DNA of 64,000 bases, from assembly GCF_002157355.1 (NCBI RefSeq), contig NZ_LYMK01000005.1, positions 62,001-126,000 of the forward strand, given 5' to 3'. This document shows positions 10,953-19,252 of the stretch, piece by piece. The first letter of the stretch is position 1. Each line of letters opens with the position of its first letter. The stretch comes from Variovorax sp. JS1663. Its GTDB lineage: Bacteria; Pseudomonadota; Gammaproteobacteria; Burkholderiales; Burkholderiaceae_C. The position numbers were made by a program, and so were the translations under genes. Under the pieces are notes generated by a model, which saw nothing but the letters and a program-made list of their open reading frames with translations, had not been told where the DNA came from and ran no database searches.

Positions 10953-11849
10953 ATGCATCTGATCGCCATCGACTGGGGCACCAGCTCCCTGCGCGGCGCG
11001 CTGCTCGACGGCAAGGGGCACGTGCTGGAGGAGCGCGGCCACCCGCGCGGCATCCTCACGGTGCCGGCCGGCGGCTTCCCCGCGCTCTTCGAGGAGCTGT
11101 TCGGCGACTGGATGCGTCCCACCGGCAGCTTCTGCCTGATCTCGGGCATGGCCGGCAGCAAGCAGGGCTGGATCGAAGCGCCCTACTGCCCCTGCCCCTC
11201 GGGCCGGGTCGAGGTGGGCGATGCCATCGTCGAGATCGAGTCCGGACGCATCGCGATCGTGCCCGGCCTGTCCGACATGCACGACGGCGTGCCCGACGTG
11301 ATGCGCGGCGAGGAGGTGCAGATCTTCGGCGCCATGGCGCTGACCGGCCTGTCCGACGGCCTGTTCGTGCTGCCGGGCACGCACAACAAGTGGGCCACGG
11401 TCAAGCGCGGCCGGGTGACGGGCTTCCGCACCTTCATGACGGGCGAGTTCTATGCGCTGCTGAGCCAGCACTCGATCCTCGCGCGCACGCTGGACGCGCA
11501 GGCGCCGCTGGACGAGGTGGCCTTCCTCGAGGGCGTGACCCAGGCCGAGAACGGCCAGGGCCTGCTGCACAACGCCTTCGGCGCGCGCACGCTGGCGCTG
11601 TTCGACCGCATGCCGGCCGGCGAGCTGGCAAGCTATCTCTCCGGCCTGCTGATCGGCGAGGAACTGCGCACCCAGTCCATCCACGCCGCCGGCGACCTGG
11701 TGCTGATCGGCACGCCGGCCCTGACACAGCGCTACCTGCTCGCGCTGCAGGTCACAGGCAACACGGCGCGCACGCTGGGCTCGGAGGCCACCTGGGCCGG
11801 GCTGCATGCGCTGTCGGGCTTTCTCAACGCGAAGAAGACAAGGTCATGA
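10953..11849 (+). CDS. dgoK: 2-dehydro-3-deoxygalactonokinase
   Basis: Phosphorylates 2-keto-3-deoxygalactonate with ATP to the 6-phosphate. The 298-residue frame starts MHLIAIDWGTSSLRG, the ASKHA-type phosphate-binding motif. The FVLPGTHNKWATVKRGRVTGFRTFMTGE block is characteristic of DgoK, and C-terminal GDLVLIGTPAL completes the fold. ATG at 10953 is preferred over a TTG seven codons earlier. It lies 31 nt after the dehydratase and before dgoA, as expected for sequential pathway steps. Confidence 0.93.
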   Translation: MHLIAIDWGTSSLRGALLDGKGHVLEERGHPRGILTVPAGGFPALFEELFGDWMRPTGSFCLISGMAGSKQGWIEAPYCPCPSGRVEVGDAIVEIESGRIAIVPGLSDMHDGVPDVMRGEEVQIFGAMALTGLSDGLFVLPGTHNKWATVKRGRVTGFRTFMTGEFYALLSQHSILARTLDAQAPLDEVAFLEGVTQAENGQGLLHNAFGARTLALFDRMPAGELASYLSGLLIGEELRTQSIHAAGDLVLIGTPALTQRYLLALQVTGNTARTLGSEATWAGLHALSGFLNAKKTRS

Positions 11850-11868
11850 GCGCCGCCCGGCCGTCCGA

Positions 11869-11936
11869 AGGCGCTCGCCCCCTCCTTCAGGAGGGGGTGC
11901 GCGAAGTACACGAAGTGACAAGCCTGGGGGAGGTTA
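11869..11936. repeat. Intergenic repeat, copy 3, with hairpin
   Basis: The dgoK-dgoA gap holds an 8-bp hairpin (CCCCCTCC-TTCA-GGAGGGGG, 11878-11897), then 'gcgaagtacacgaagtgacaagcctggggg'-type sequence shared with the copies at ~2986 and ~3893. It is probably a dispersed element rather than a terminator, because the operon continues. Confidence 0.6.
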
Positions 11937-11940
11937 CCCA

Positions 11941-12582
11941 ATGAGCACTCTGAGCGAGTCGTTTTCCGCCGCCATGGCGCAATTGCCGCTGGTCGCCATC
12001 CTGCGCGGCCTGTCCCCGGCCGAGGCGCCGGACGTCGGCGATGCCATCGTCGGCGCGGGCTTCCGGCTGCTGGAGGTGCCGCTCAATTCGCCATCTCCGC
12101 TCAAGAGCATCGCCCTGCTGCGCGAGCGCTTTCCGGATGCGCTGGTGGGTGCGGGCACCGTGCTCGACGCGCAGCAGGTCCGCGAAGTGCATGCCGCGGG
12201 CGGCCAGTTGATCGTGGCGCCCAACTTCGACCCCGCGGTGCTGGCCGAGGCGGCACGCCTGGGCCTGGTGAGCCTCCCCGGCGTGATGACGCCGACCGAG
12301 GCCTTCGGCGCGCTCGCCGCCGGTGCCGCCGGCCTCAAGCTCTTTCCGGCCGAACTGGCCTCGCCGGCCGTGGTCAAGGCCCTGCTCGCGGTGCTGCCGC
12401 CGGGCACGCCGCTGCTGCCGGTGGGCGGCATCATGCCGGCCGGCATGAAGGCCTGGCGCGAGGCCGGCGCGGCCGGCTTCGGCATCGGCTCGGCGCTCTA
12501 CAAGCCTGGCAAGGGCGCCGCCGCGGTGCGCGAGTCGGCGGCGGAATTCGTGGCCGCCTTCCAGGGTCTTCTTCGCAGCTGA
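11941..12582 (+). CDS. dgoA: 2-dehydro-3-deoxy-6-phosphogalactonate aldolase
   Basis: Cleaves 2-keto-3-deoxy-6-phosphogalactonate to pyruvate and glyceraldehyde 3-phosphate. It is a 213-residue KDPG/KDPGal-type class I aldolase. Motifs seen: LPLVAILRGLSP, RLLEVPLNSP with the catalytic Glu, VGAGTVLD, and the Schiff-base Lys in GLKLFPAEL. The GGIMP phosphate site follows. The motif VPLNSP (not VTLRTP) favours the galactonate over the gluconate aldolase. It is the third step of the operon. Confidence 0.93.
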   Translation: MSTLSESFSAAMAQLPLVAILRGLSPAEAPDVGDAIVGAGFRLLEVPLNSPSPLKSIALLRERFPDALVGAGTVLDAQQVREVHAAGGQLIVAPNFDPAVLAEAARLGLVSLPGVMTPTEAFGALAAGAAGLKLFPAELASPAVVKALLAVLPPGTPLLPVGGIMPAGMKAWREAGAAGFGIGSALYKPGKGAAAVRESAAEFVAAFQGLLRS

Positions 12583-12591
12583 GGCGTCTTG

Positions 12592-13359
12592 ATGTCCTTC
12601 GACGCAGAGTACGCCAGCCCCGCCATCCGCCGCCTGCGCGACGACCTCGCACTGGCCCTGCGCGCCGCCGCGCACCATGGCCTGTCCGAAGGCGTGTGCA
12701 ACCATTTCAGCGTGGCATTGCCGGGTGCGCAGGACCGCTACCTCATCAACCCGCGCGGCCTCCACTGGAGCGAGGTCGGGCCGGACGACATCGTGCTGAT
12801 CGACGTGCGCGGCGAAGTGCTGGCGGGCCGTCACGGCGTCGAGCCCACCGCCCTCTTCATCCATGGGGCTGTGCACCGCATCACCGGGCGTGCGGTCGTG
12901 CTTCATTGCCACATGCCTTATGCGACCGCGCTCACACTCACCAGCGACCGCGCGCTCGACCCGACGCTGAGCCAGAACGCGATGCGCTTCATGGGCCGGC
13001 TTGCGATCGATGCCGAATACAACGGCCTGGCGCTCGACGACAGCGAAGGCGAGCGCATCGCCCGCGCCATGACGGGCAAGGACATCGCCTTCCTCGCCAA
13101 CCACGGGGTGATCGTGGCGGGCGCGAGCATCGCCCATGCCTACGACGATCTCTACTACCTGGAGCGCGCCTGCCTGCACCAGGTGATCGCGCAGTCCACC
13201 GGGCGGCCGCTGGTGCCGGTCGATGCGAAGCTGGCCGCGCACGTGGCGGCGCAGATCCAGGGCGAGCGCGAGCAGTCGGACCTGTTCTTCGAGGCGTTGC
13301 GCCGGTTGCTGCCGGCGCCGCAGCACGAGCGGCCGATGCTTCGGCGCGCCGCGGCGTAG
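12592..13359 (+). CDS. Class II aldolase/adducin family protein
   Basis: A Zn-dependent class II aldolase-fold protein, 255 residues. The family start (RDDLALALRAAAHHGLSEGVCNHFS), the metal-binding HCHMPYATAL and the third ligand region FLANHGVIVAG are present. It is the last gene of the dgo-type operon, 9 nt after dgoA, with ATG at 12592 preferred over an overlapping TTG at 12589. Members act as fuculose/ribulose-phosphate aldolases, epimerases or decarboxylases. Its actual substrate here is unknown. Confidence 0.88.
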   Translation: MSFDAEYASPAIRRLRDDLALALRAAAHHGLSEGVCNHFSVALPGAQDRYLINPRGLHWSEVGPDDIVLIDVRGEVLAGRHGVEPTALFIHGAVHRITGRAVVLHCHMPYATALTLTSDRALDPTLSQNAMRFMGRLAIDAEYNGLALDDSEGERIARAMTGKDIAFLANHGVIVAGASIAHAYDDLYYLERACLHQVIAQSTGRPLVPVDAKLAAHVAAQIQGEREQSDLFFEALRRLLPAPQHERPMLRRAAA

Positions 13360-13435
13360 GGCAGTTGGGCCTTTGTTTGGCCTCGCTGGCTCCTGCGCCG
13401 AACAAACAGCAACGCCAAAGCCAGCAAACGCAACC

Positions 13436-14137
13436 TCAGCGCGCAGCCGCGTAGGCCGGCGGATCAGCGACAAACCCCTGCTTGACCTGGCGCGTCACCG
13501 CATCAGCCAGCACCTCAGGCGCGCCCTGCTCCACCGCCGCCAGCGTCTGGCGGGCCACGTCGTCCGGCGAGGTCTTGTCGCCGGGCACGTGGCTGGCCAT
13601 GTCGGTATCCATGTAGGCCACGTGAACGCTGACGACCTGCGTGCCCTGCGCGCCGAGCTCGTTGCGCAGGCCGTTGCTCAGCGACCAGGCAGCCGACTTC
13701 GACGTGCAGTAGGTCGCCACGCTGGGGAAGCTGATCCAGCTGAGCACTGACAGCACATTGACGATGGCGCCGCCGCCGTTCTTCGCCAGCACCGGTGCGA
13801 AGGCGCGGCTCAGGATCCAGGGGCCGAAGAAGTTGGTTTCCAGCTCGGCCCGCGCCGCCTCCAGCGCATCGGGCGCCAGCAGGCCCGAGCCACGCGAGAT
13901 GCCGGCGTTGTTGATGAGCAGGGTGACGTCGCCGCAGGCCTGCGCGGCCGCCGCGGCCTGCGCGGGCTGCGTGACGTCCAGCGCGACCGGGACCACGCCC
14001 TCGAGCGTGATCGACTTCGGGTCGCGCGCGGCGGCGTAGACCTTCTTCGCGCCGGCGGCGAGCGCGGCCTTCGCATAGGCCAGGCCGAGGCCGCGGTTGG
14101 CGCCGGTGATGAAAACGACAGCGTCCTTGATCTGCAT
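13436..14137 (-). CDS. Short-chain dehydrogenase/reductase
   Basis: An NAD(P)-dependent oxidoreductase of 233 residues. The cofactor loop TGANRGLG (residues ~10-17), LLINNAG (~85-91) and the catalytic Ser (LSVLSW) with YCTSK (Tyr and Lys) are seen. It is the last gene of a minus-strand MarR-MFS-MATE-SDR group, 38 nt after the MATE gene. The upstream open frame to 15010 is antisense to nothing real and is only read-through of the MATE region. Substrate unknown. Confidence 0.9.
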   Translation of the reverse strand: MQIKDAVVFITGANRGLGLAYAKAALAAGAKKVYAAARDPKSITLEGVVPVALDVTQPAQAAAAAQACGDVTLLINNAGISRGSGLLAPDALEAARAELETNFFGPWILSRAFAPVLAKNGGGAIVNVLSVLSWISFPSVATYCTSKSAAWSLSNGLRNELGAQGTQVVSVHVAYMDTDMASHVPGDKTSPDDVARQTLAAVEQGAPEVLADAVTRQVKQGFVADPPAYAAAR

Positions 14138-14175
14138 GGCAAGACTCCGGGGTTGAGGTGGGGGAAAGAATCGAA

Positions 14176-15582
14176 TCAGGAGGAAGGCTCGAGCCGCCGC
14201 AGCAGGCCGCTGGTACTGCGTGGCCAGCCCACGCGCCCGAACCAGGCACCGCCCGCGATGGCGCCTGCGATGAGGACGCCATAGGCCACCAGCGCCAACG
14301 CCTGCACCGCGAACACGTGCGCCAGGGCGCCGCCCCACCGCAGCGCCAGCCAGCCGCCCAGCGCCGCGACCGCCAGGCGCGCCAGGTTGCCGAGCACGGG
14401 CCACAGCAGCCGCCCGGCGCCCTGCGAGGCGAAGTACAGGATCAGCCCGACGCCGAAGAAGCCATAGAACGGCCCGACCGTGCGCAGGTACTGCGTGCCC
14501 GCCTCCAGCATCGCGGCGTCGTGGCCGAAGATCTGCAGCCAGGCCCGCGGGAACAGGGCGGCCACGAGCCCGACCAGTTCGGCCATCGTGAAGGCGATGG
14601 CCGCGCCGATCCAGGTGGCACGCAGGGCACGCTCGCGCTGGCCCGCCCCCATGCAGGTGCCCACCATGGCCAGCAGCGGCGCGCCGAAGCCGAAGACCAG
14701 CGGCACCAGCAAGTATTCGAGACGCGCGCCGGTGCCGTAGCCGGCGATCGCGCCGGCGCCGAACTGGCCCGCCTGCGCGGTCCCGACGCCGATGCACAGA
14801 TTGGTGCAGACCGTTGCGATGGCGGAGATCAGCCCCACGCGCAGGATGTCTCGGAACAGCGGCCAATGCAGCCGCACGCCGGTGAAGCGCAGCTTCGCGA
14901 CGCTGTGCTTCGAGCGCAGGTACGCCACCAACACCAGCGTCCCGACCAGGTAGTACAGCAGCAGCGCGATCGCGCCGCCCGCAATGCCGAGTGCGGGCAT
15001 CGGCCCCCACCCGAAGATCAGCAGCGGCGAGACCGGCAGCAGGAAGAACACGCCGCCCACCGTGACGCGCGCGGGAACCGCCATGTTGCCGGTGCCGCGG
15101 ATCGCGGCCGCCAGGGCGTTGAACACCCAGACCAGCACCGCGCCAGCGAACACCCAGTGCGAATAGCTCAGCGCGGCCGCCAGCGAGGCGCCTTCGCCGC
15201 CCATGCGCGCATAGAGCCAGGCCCCGCCGGGCAGCAGCACGGCGCTGAAGGCCAGGCCGAAAGCCACCGCCACCACGATCGCGTGCAGCACCAGCGCATC
15301 GGCGTCTTCGCGCCGCCGTGCGCCCAGCGCCCGCGCGATCGCCGAGGCGATGCCGCCGCCCATCGCGCCGGCGGAACTCATCTGCATCAGCATCACGATG
15401 GGGAACACCAGCGCCATGCCGGCCAGCGCGTCGGTGCCGAGCTTGCCGACGAAGTAGGTCTCGATCAGGCCCACCGAGGCCTGCGCCACCATCACCAGCA
15501 CGTTGGGAAAGGCCAGGCGCAGCAGCGTCGGGGCGATCGGCGCCTCCAGCAGGAGGCGGGTGCGCGGATCGAGCGCGGTCAT
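14176..15582 (-). CDS. MATE-family multidrug/toxic compound efflux transporter
   Basis: An inner-membrane cation-coupled exporter, 468 residues with about 12 hydrophobic segments. The N-terminal signature LLLEAPIAPTLLRLAFPNVLVMVAQASVGLIET and the internal VQALALVAYG-like C-terminal half fit the NorM/DinF class. It starts 8 nt after the MFS transporter stop, so it is in an operon with it under the MarR regulator. Its role in drug or metabolite export is inferred from the family. Confidence 0.92.
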   Translation of the reverse strand: MTALDPRTRLLLEAPIAPTLLRLAFPNVLVMVAQASVGLIETYFVGKLGTDALAGMALVFPIVMLMQMSSAGAMGGGIASAIARALGARRREDADALVLHAIVVAVAFGLAFSAVLLPGGAWLYARMGGEGASLAAALSYSHWVFAGAVLVWVFNALAAAIRGTGNMAVPARVTVGGVFFLLPVSPLLIFGWGPMPALGIAGGAIALLLYYLVGTLVLVAYLRSKHSVAKLRFTGVRLHWPLFRDILRVGLISAIATVCTNLCIGVGTAQAGQFGAGAIAGYGTGARLEYLLVPLVFGFGAPLLAMVGTCMGAGQRERALRATWIGAAIAFTMAELVGLVAALFPRAWLQIFGHDAAMLEAGTQYLRTVGPFYGFFGVGLILYFASQGAGRLLWPVLGNLARLAVAALGGWLALRWGGALAHVFAVQALALVAYGVLIAGAIAGGAWFGRVGWPRSTSGLLRRLEPSS

Positions 15583-15589
15583 GAGTCGA

Positions 15590-16846
15590 TCAGGCCGCGG
15601 CCTTCGCTGCGCGCGCCGGCAGGTGCGCCTCGCGGATCGGCAGGTTGATCAGCGCGGCCCCGGCGGCCAGCACGATGTCGATGTACCAGACCCAGTCGTA
15701 GCTGCCGGTGGCCTCGAAGATGGTGCCGCCCAGGTAGGCGCCGAGGAAGCCGCCGACCTGGTGCGCCAGCATCACGATGCCGAACAGCATCGCCATGTTG
15801 GCCGGGCCGAACATCTTGGCCACCAGGCCCGCGGTGGGCGGCACGGTGGACAGGAAGGTCACGCCCATCACGGCGGCGAAGATCAGCATCACCGCGGTGG
15901 TCTTGGGCGCAAACAGGAAGATCAGCACCGCGAGGCCGCGCGTCGCGTACAGCAGCGCGAGCAGCGACTTCATGCGCCAGCGGCCGACGGCCCAGCCCAT
16001 CGCCAGGCTGCCGACGATGTTGAACAGGCCGATGATGGCCAGCGACCAGCCGCCCACTTCCGGCGGCAGGCCGCAGGCGGCGATCACGCCCGGCAGGTGG
16101 GTGGCGAGGAAGGCCACGTGGAAGCCGCAGACGAAGAAGCCCACGCTCAGCAGCCGGTAGCTCGGCTGTGCCAGCGCCTGGCCGACCGCCTCGCGTGCGC
16201 TGAGCCGCTTCGCGCCCGAGGCGGCTGCAAGCGCATTGGAGTTGCCCTTCAACACGAAGACGGCAGGCAGGGCCAGCAGGATCAGGAAGCCCAGAATCTG
16301 CATCGAATTGGCCCAGCCGTAAGCCGCGGTGAGGCCGATCGCGATCGGCGCCATCGCGAACTGGCCGAAGGAGCCGCCTGCGTTCACGATGCCGGTGGCC
16401 AGCCCGCGCTGCGCCGGTGACACCAGGCGCGCCACTGCGCCCATCAGCACCGAGGGGCCGGCCATGCCGGCACCGCCGGCGGCCAGCACGCCGATCGCGA
16501 AGATCAGGCCGGCAGTGCTGGTCATGTAGGGCGTGATGATGGTACCCAGCGCCACCAGCAGCACCCCGATGAAGACCACGCGGCCGGTGCCGATGCGGTC
16601 GGCCACCGCGCCGGCGAAGGGCTGGGTCAGCCCCCACCAGAGCTGGCCGAAGGCGAAGGCCAGGCTGATGCTGGCCACCCCCAGACCGGTGGAGGTATTC
16701 ACCGCCGACAGGAACAGGCCCATGGTCTGGCGCACGCCCATCGTGAGGGCGAAGGTGCCGGCAGTGGCCAGCAGGACCAGCCACAGCGCATGGCGCAGGG
16801 CCGGGTGGGCCGCACTCGCGGCGGGCGTTGGCTTCGAATCACTCAT
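15590..16846 (-). CDS. MFS transporter
   Basis: A major facilitator superfamily permease, 418 residues with 12 predicted membrane helices. The loop 2-3 motif region (FAGAVADRIGTGRVVFIG) fits the MFS consensus GxxxDRxGRR. It resembles the oxalate/formate antiporter-like and CynX-like groups. Its start overlaps the 3' end of the MarR gene by 8 nt, which implies coupled expression and regulation by that MarR protein. Substrate unknown. Confidence 0.92.
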   Translation of the reverse strand: MSDSKPTPAASAAHPALRHALWLVLLATAGTFALTMGVRQTMGLFLSAVNTSTGLGVASISLAFAFGQLWWGLTQPFAGAVADRIGTGRVVFIGVLLVALGTIITPYMTSTAGLIFAIGVLAAGGAGMAGPSVLMGAVARLVSPAQRGLATGIVNAGGSFGQFAMAPIAIGLTAAYGWANSMQILGFLILLALPAVFVLKGNSNALAAASGAKRLSAREAVGQALAQPSYRLLSVGFFVCGFHVAFLATHLPGVIAACGLPPEVGGWSLAIIGLFNIVGSLAMGWAVGRWRMKSLLALLYATRGLAVLIFLFAPKTTAVMLIFAAVMGVTFLSTVPPTAGLVAKMFGPANMAMLFGIVMLAHQVGGFLGAYLGGTIFEATGSYDWVWYIDIVLAAGAALINLPIREAHLPARAAKAAA

Positions 16847-17303
16847 CGTTGCTGTCCTCTTCCTGGAATCCGGCGCGCTGCAGCAGCGCGATGCTGTCGT
16901 CGACCAATTGATGCAGGGCCAGCACGCGCTCCACGCCCAGCATGGCGTTGAGCTCCATCTGCGCGTTGCGCCACAGGCGCTGGGCCTCGGCGCGCTTGGC
17001 GCGGCCGGCTTCGGTGATGGCGATCAGCCGACTGCGCGCGTCCGGGCCTTCGCCCTGCGTGAGCCACCCTGCCGCCAGCATGGGCTTGAGGTTGCGGGTG
17101 AGCGTGGAAGCGTCCACGTTCATCGCCTGTGCCAGGTCCACCGGCCGCAGCGGACCGAGGCTCTGCACGTGCGACAGGAGCGAGTACTGCGTGGTCTTCA
17201 GCCCCGCCGCGGCAACGTGCGCGTCGTAGTGGCGAGAGACCATGCGGTTCAGCCGGCGCAGGCGGAAGTTGGTGCAGCCCTGCGGCTTTGCGATAGCATC
17301 CAT
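16839..17303 (-). CDS. MarR-family transcriptional regulator
   Basis: A dimeric winged-helix repressor of 154 residues. The HTH is PVDLAQAMNVDASTLTRNLKPMLAAGWL, with the wing at GPDARSRLIAITEAGR, and helical dimerisation segments lie at both ends. ATG at 17303 was chosen because it abuts the divergent intergenic region that holds a perfect palindrome (17327-17340). It is the first gene of the MarR-MFS-MATE-SDR operon and probably autoregulates. It may also control the divergent thioesterase. Confidence 0.92.
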   Translation of the reverse strand: MDAIAKPQGCTNFRLRRLNRMVSRHYDAHVAAAGLKTTQYSLLSHVQSLGPLRPVDLAQAMNVDASTLTRNLKPMLAAGWLTQGEGPDARSRLIAITEAGRAKRAEAQRLWRNAQMELNAMLGVERVLALHQLVDDSIALLQRAGFQEEDSNDE

Positions 17304-17326
17304 GGCCGACGATTGTAGCTGCAATC

Positions 17327-17340
17327 GTTGCATATGCAAC
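17327..17340. promoter_or_regulatory. Probable MarR operator
   Basis: A perfect 14-bp palindrome GTTGCATATGCAAC, very close to the TTGCATATGCAA-type sites bound by many MarR proteins. It lies in the 55-bp gap between the divergent marR-type gene and the thioesterase. A second partial dyad (gattgtagctgcaatc) overlaps it on the left. Confidence 0.75.
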
Positions 17341-17358
17341 CAAAATTGGAGAGCACCC

Positions 17359-17898
17359 TTGACGCAGAACACCGTCCTGGATGGCTGGATCGCCGAAGAG
17401 CGCGACGTCATCACCCGCCTGGAAGCCGGCCCCGGGCCCGGCGTGGCAACGCCCGAGCAGATCGAAGGCAAGACCGGCCTGGAGATGATGCAGGCCATGC
17501 TGCGCGGCGAGATCCCCTATGCCGCGATCGCGAAGACGCTGGACTTCACCCTCCTCTCGGTCGCACCGGGCGCGGCCGTGTTCCAGGGCACGCCGCTGCT
17601 CCAGCACCTGAATCCGCTGGGCACCGTCCATGGCGGCTGGGTCGCCACCCTGCTCGACTCGTCGCTGGGCTGCTCGGTCCACACCATGATGCCGCCCGGC
17701 CGCGCCTACACCACGGCGGAGCTGAGCGTGAACTACGTGAAGGCCGTGCTGCCCAAGGTGCAGCGCGTGCGCGCCGAGGGCAAGGTGATCCACTGCGGGC
17801 GCCAGCTCGCGACCGCGGAGGCGCGGCTGGTCGGGCCGGACGGCACGCTGTACGCGCATGCCACGACCACCTGTCTGGTGTTCGAGGCCAGGCGCTGA
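17359..17898 (+). CDS. PaaI-like hotdog-fold thioesterase
   Basis: An acyl-CoA thioesterase-like protein of 179 residues. The PaaI signature NPLGTVHGGWVATLLDSSLGCSVHT holds the catalytic HGG and the Asp on the hotdog helix, followed by TAELSVNYVKAV. The TTG at 17359 is chosen because GGAGAG (17347-17352) lies at proper spacing and the preceding in-frame codons cross the MarR operator. It faces the MarR-regulated efflux operon across one shared promoter region. Physiological substrate unknown. Confidence 0.88.
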   Translation: MTQNTVLDGWIAEERDVITRLEAGPGPGVATPEQIEGKTGLEMMQAMLRGEIPYAAIAKTLDFTLLSVAPGAAVFQGTPLLQHLNPLGTVHGGWVATLLDSSLGCSVHTMMPPGRAYTTAELSVNYVKAVLPKVQRVRAEGKVIHCGRQLATAEARLVGPDGTLYAHATTTCLVFEARR

Positions 17899-17904
17899 GG
17901 GCCC

Positions 17905-19107
17905 TCAGGCCGCCAGCCTGAGGATCTCCAGCACGTCGGCCGGCCCGGCGATGCGGCGCGCATTGCCGTGGATGAAGAGCTCGCGCATGCTGGTGCGGGC
18001 GATCATCTCGAACTGATCTTCGCCGACACCGACATCGCGCAGCGTCGCCGGCAGGCCGAGCGTCTTCACGAGTTCGGCGAAGGCATCGGCCGCCGCCATC
18101 TCCGGCCGACCCAGCGCCTGCGCGAGGTTTCGCTGGCGCGATGCCGTCGCCGGCTCGGACCAGCGCAGGATGGCCGGCATCATCACCGGCGTGCAGTAGT
18201 AGTGCGGCACGCCGCAGCTGCCGCCCAGCACGTGGCCGATGGCATGGCTGGGGCCCATCATCACACCGCCCTGCGGGCCCCGGCTGGACAGGCCGAAGGA
18301 ACAGAGCCAGCTCGCGACCTGGCAGTCCGCACGGGCCGCGAGGCTGTCCGGCTGGGCCCTCCACGCAGGCAGCGCACGCGCCATGCGGGCTATGCCGTCG
18401 AGTACCACCGCATCGGCCATCGGCGTGGGCGTGGTCGACAGCAGCGCCTCGATCGCATGGTCCAGCGCGCGGGTGGCCGAGCCCTGCCACAACGACTCGG
18501 GCGTGTGCAGCGTGAGCGCAGGGTCGAGCACGATGGTGCGCGGCATCATCAGCGGATGGAAGAAGGTCTGCTTGAGCCGGCGCCGCTCGTCGGTCACCAG
18601 GCAGCCGCCGTTGAACTCGCCGCCGTTGAGCGTGCTGGGCACCGCGATCATGCGCACGACCGGGCCGTCGAACTTCGGGCGCACCGGCTTGCCATCGTCG
18701 CCCAGCTTGACCTCGAAGCGATCCAGCGCCTCGAGGTGCTCGTCGGTCATGCCGTGGCGCATGCACAGCGTCAGCATCTTCGAGGCATCGATCACCGAGC
18801 CGCCTCCCACGGCCACCACCAGGTCGGCCTCGGCTGCCAGCGCCGCGGCGGTGGCGCGCGCGACGCCGGTGCGCGTGGTGTGTTGCGGAATGCCGTCGAA
18901 GGTGGCGGCGTGCCGCTCGCCGAGTGCGGCCTCGATGGCGCGGATGACGCCGGTCTGCATGCGCAGCGTGCGGCTGGCGACGACGAAGACGCGCCGCGCG
19001 CCCAGCCGCGCCGCCTCGGCCGTGATCACGCCGGCGGCCGCCTGGCCGAACACGACGCGTTCAATGGAAGCAAAGTTGTGGGCGCCGATGGCGACGGGCT
19101 GATCCAT
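17905..19107 (-). CDS. Iron-containing alcohol dehydrogenase, maleylacetate reductase-like
   Basis: An NAD(P)H-dependent group III dehydrogenase, 400 residues. The nucleotide-binding GGGSVIDASKML (residues ~98-109) and the metal-site region DHAIEALLS, then SHAIGHVLGG and a further PHY histidine are seen, consistent with D/H/H/H metal coordination. Similarity to maleylacetate reductases suggests the last step of hydroxyquinol or chlorocatechol degradation, reducing maleylacetate to 3-oxoadipate. No ring-cleavage dioxygenase is next to it, so the assignment stays tentative. It is divergent from an IclR regulator. Confidence 0.85.
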   Translation of the reverse strand: MDQPVAIGAHNFASIERVVFGQAAAGVITAEAARLGARRVFVVASRTLRMQTGVIRAIEAALGERHAATFDGIPQHTTRTGVARATAAALAAEADLVVAVGGGSVIDASKMLTLCMRHGMTDEHLEALDRFEVKLGDDGKPVRPKFDGPVVRMIAVPSTLNGGEFNGGCLVTDERRRLKQTFFHPLMMPRTIVLDPALTLHTPESLWQGSATRALDHAIEALLSTTPTPMADAVVLDGIARMARALPAWRAQPDSLAARADCQVASWLCSFGLSSRGPQGGVMMGPSHAIGHVLGGSCGVPHYYCTPVMMPAILRWSEPATASRQRNLAQALGRPEMAAADAFAELVKTLGLPATLRDVGVGEDQFEMIARTSMRELFIHGNARRIAGPADVLEILRLAA

Positions 19108-19127
19108 GGTCTGTCTCCTGCGGTTTT

Positions 19128-19148
19128 CACTGCATTTGTTTTGCAGTG
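19128..19148. promoter_or_regulatory. Inverted repeat, candidate IclR operator
   Basis: CACTGCA and TGCAGTG form a perfect 7-bp inverted repeat with a 7-bp T-rich spacer. It sits just upstream of the dehydrogenase start in the divergent gap to the iclR-type gene, a usual place for an IclR site. Confidence 0.5.
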
Positions 19149-19252
19149 CGGTTCATAATTCTGCAATTGTGCGAAGCGCCGCATCGGCTTTCCAGGCGGG
19201 ATGCGCTGTGTCAAGCCATGTCGATACCGCTGTGCAGAACAGGACCCAGGCC

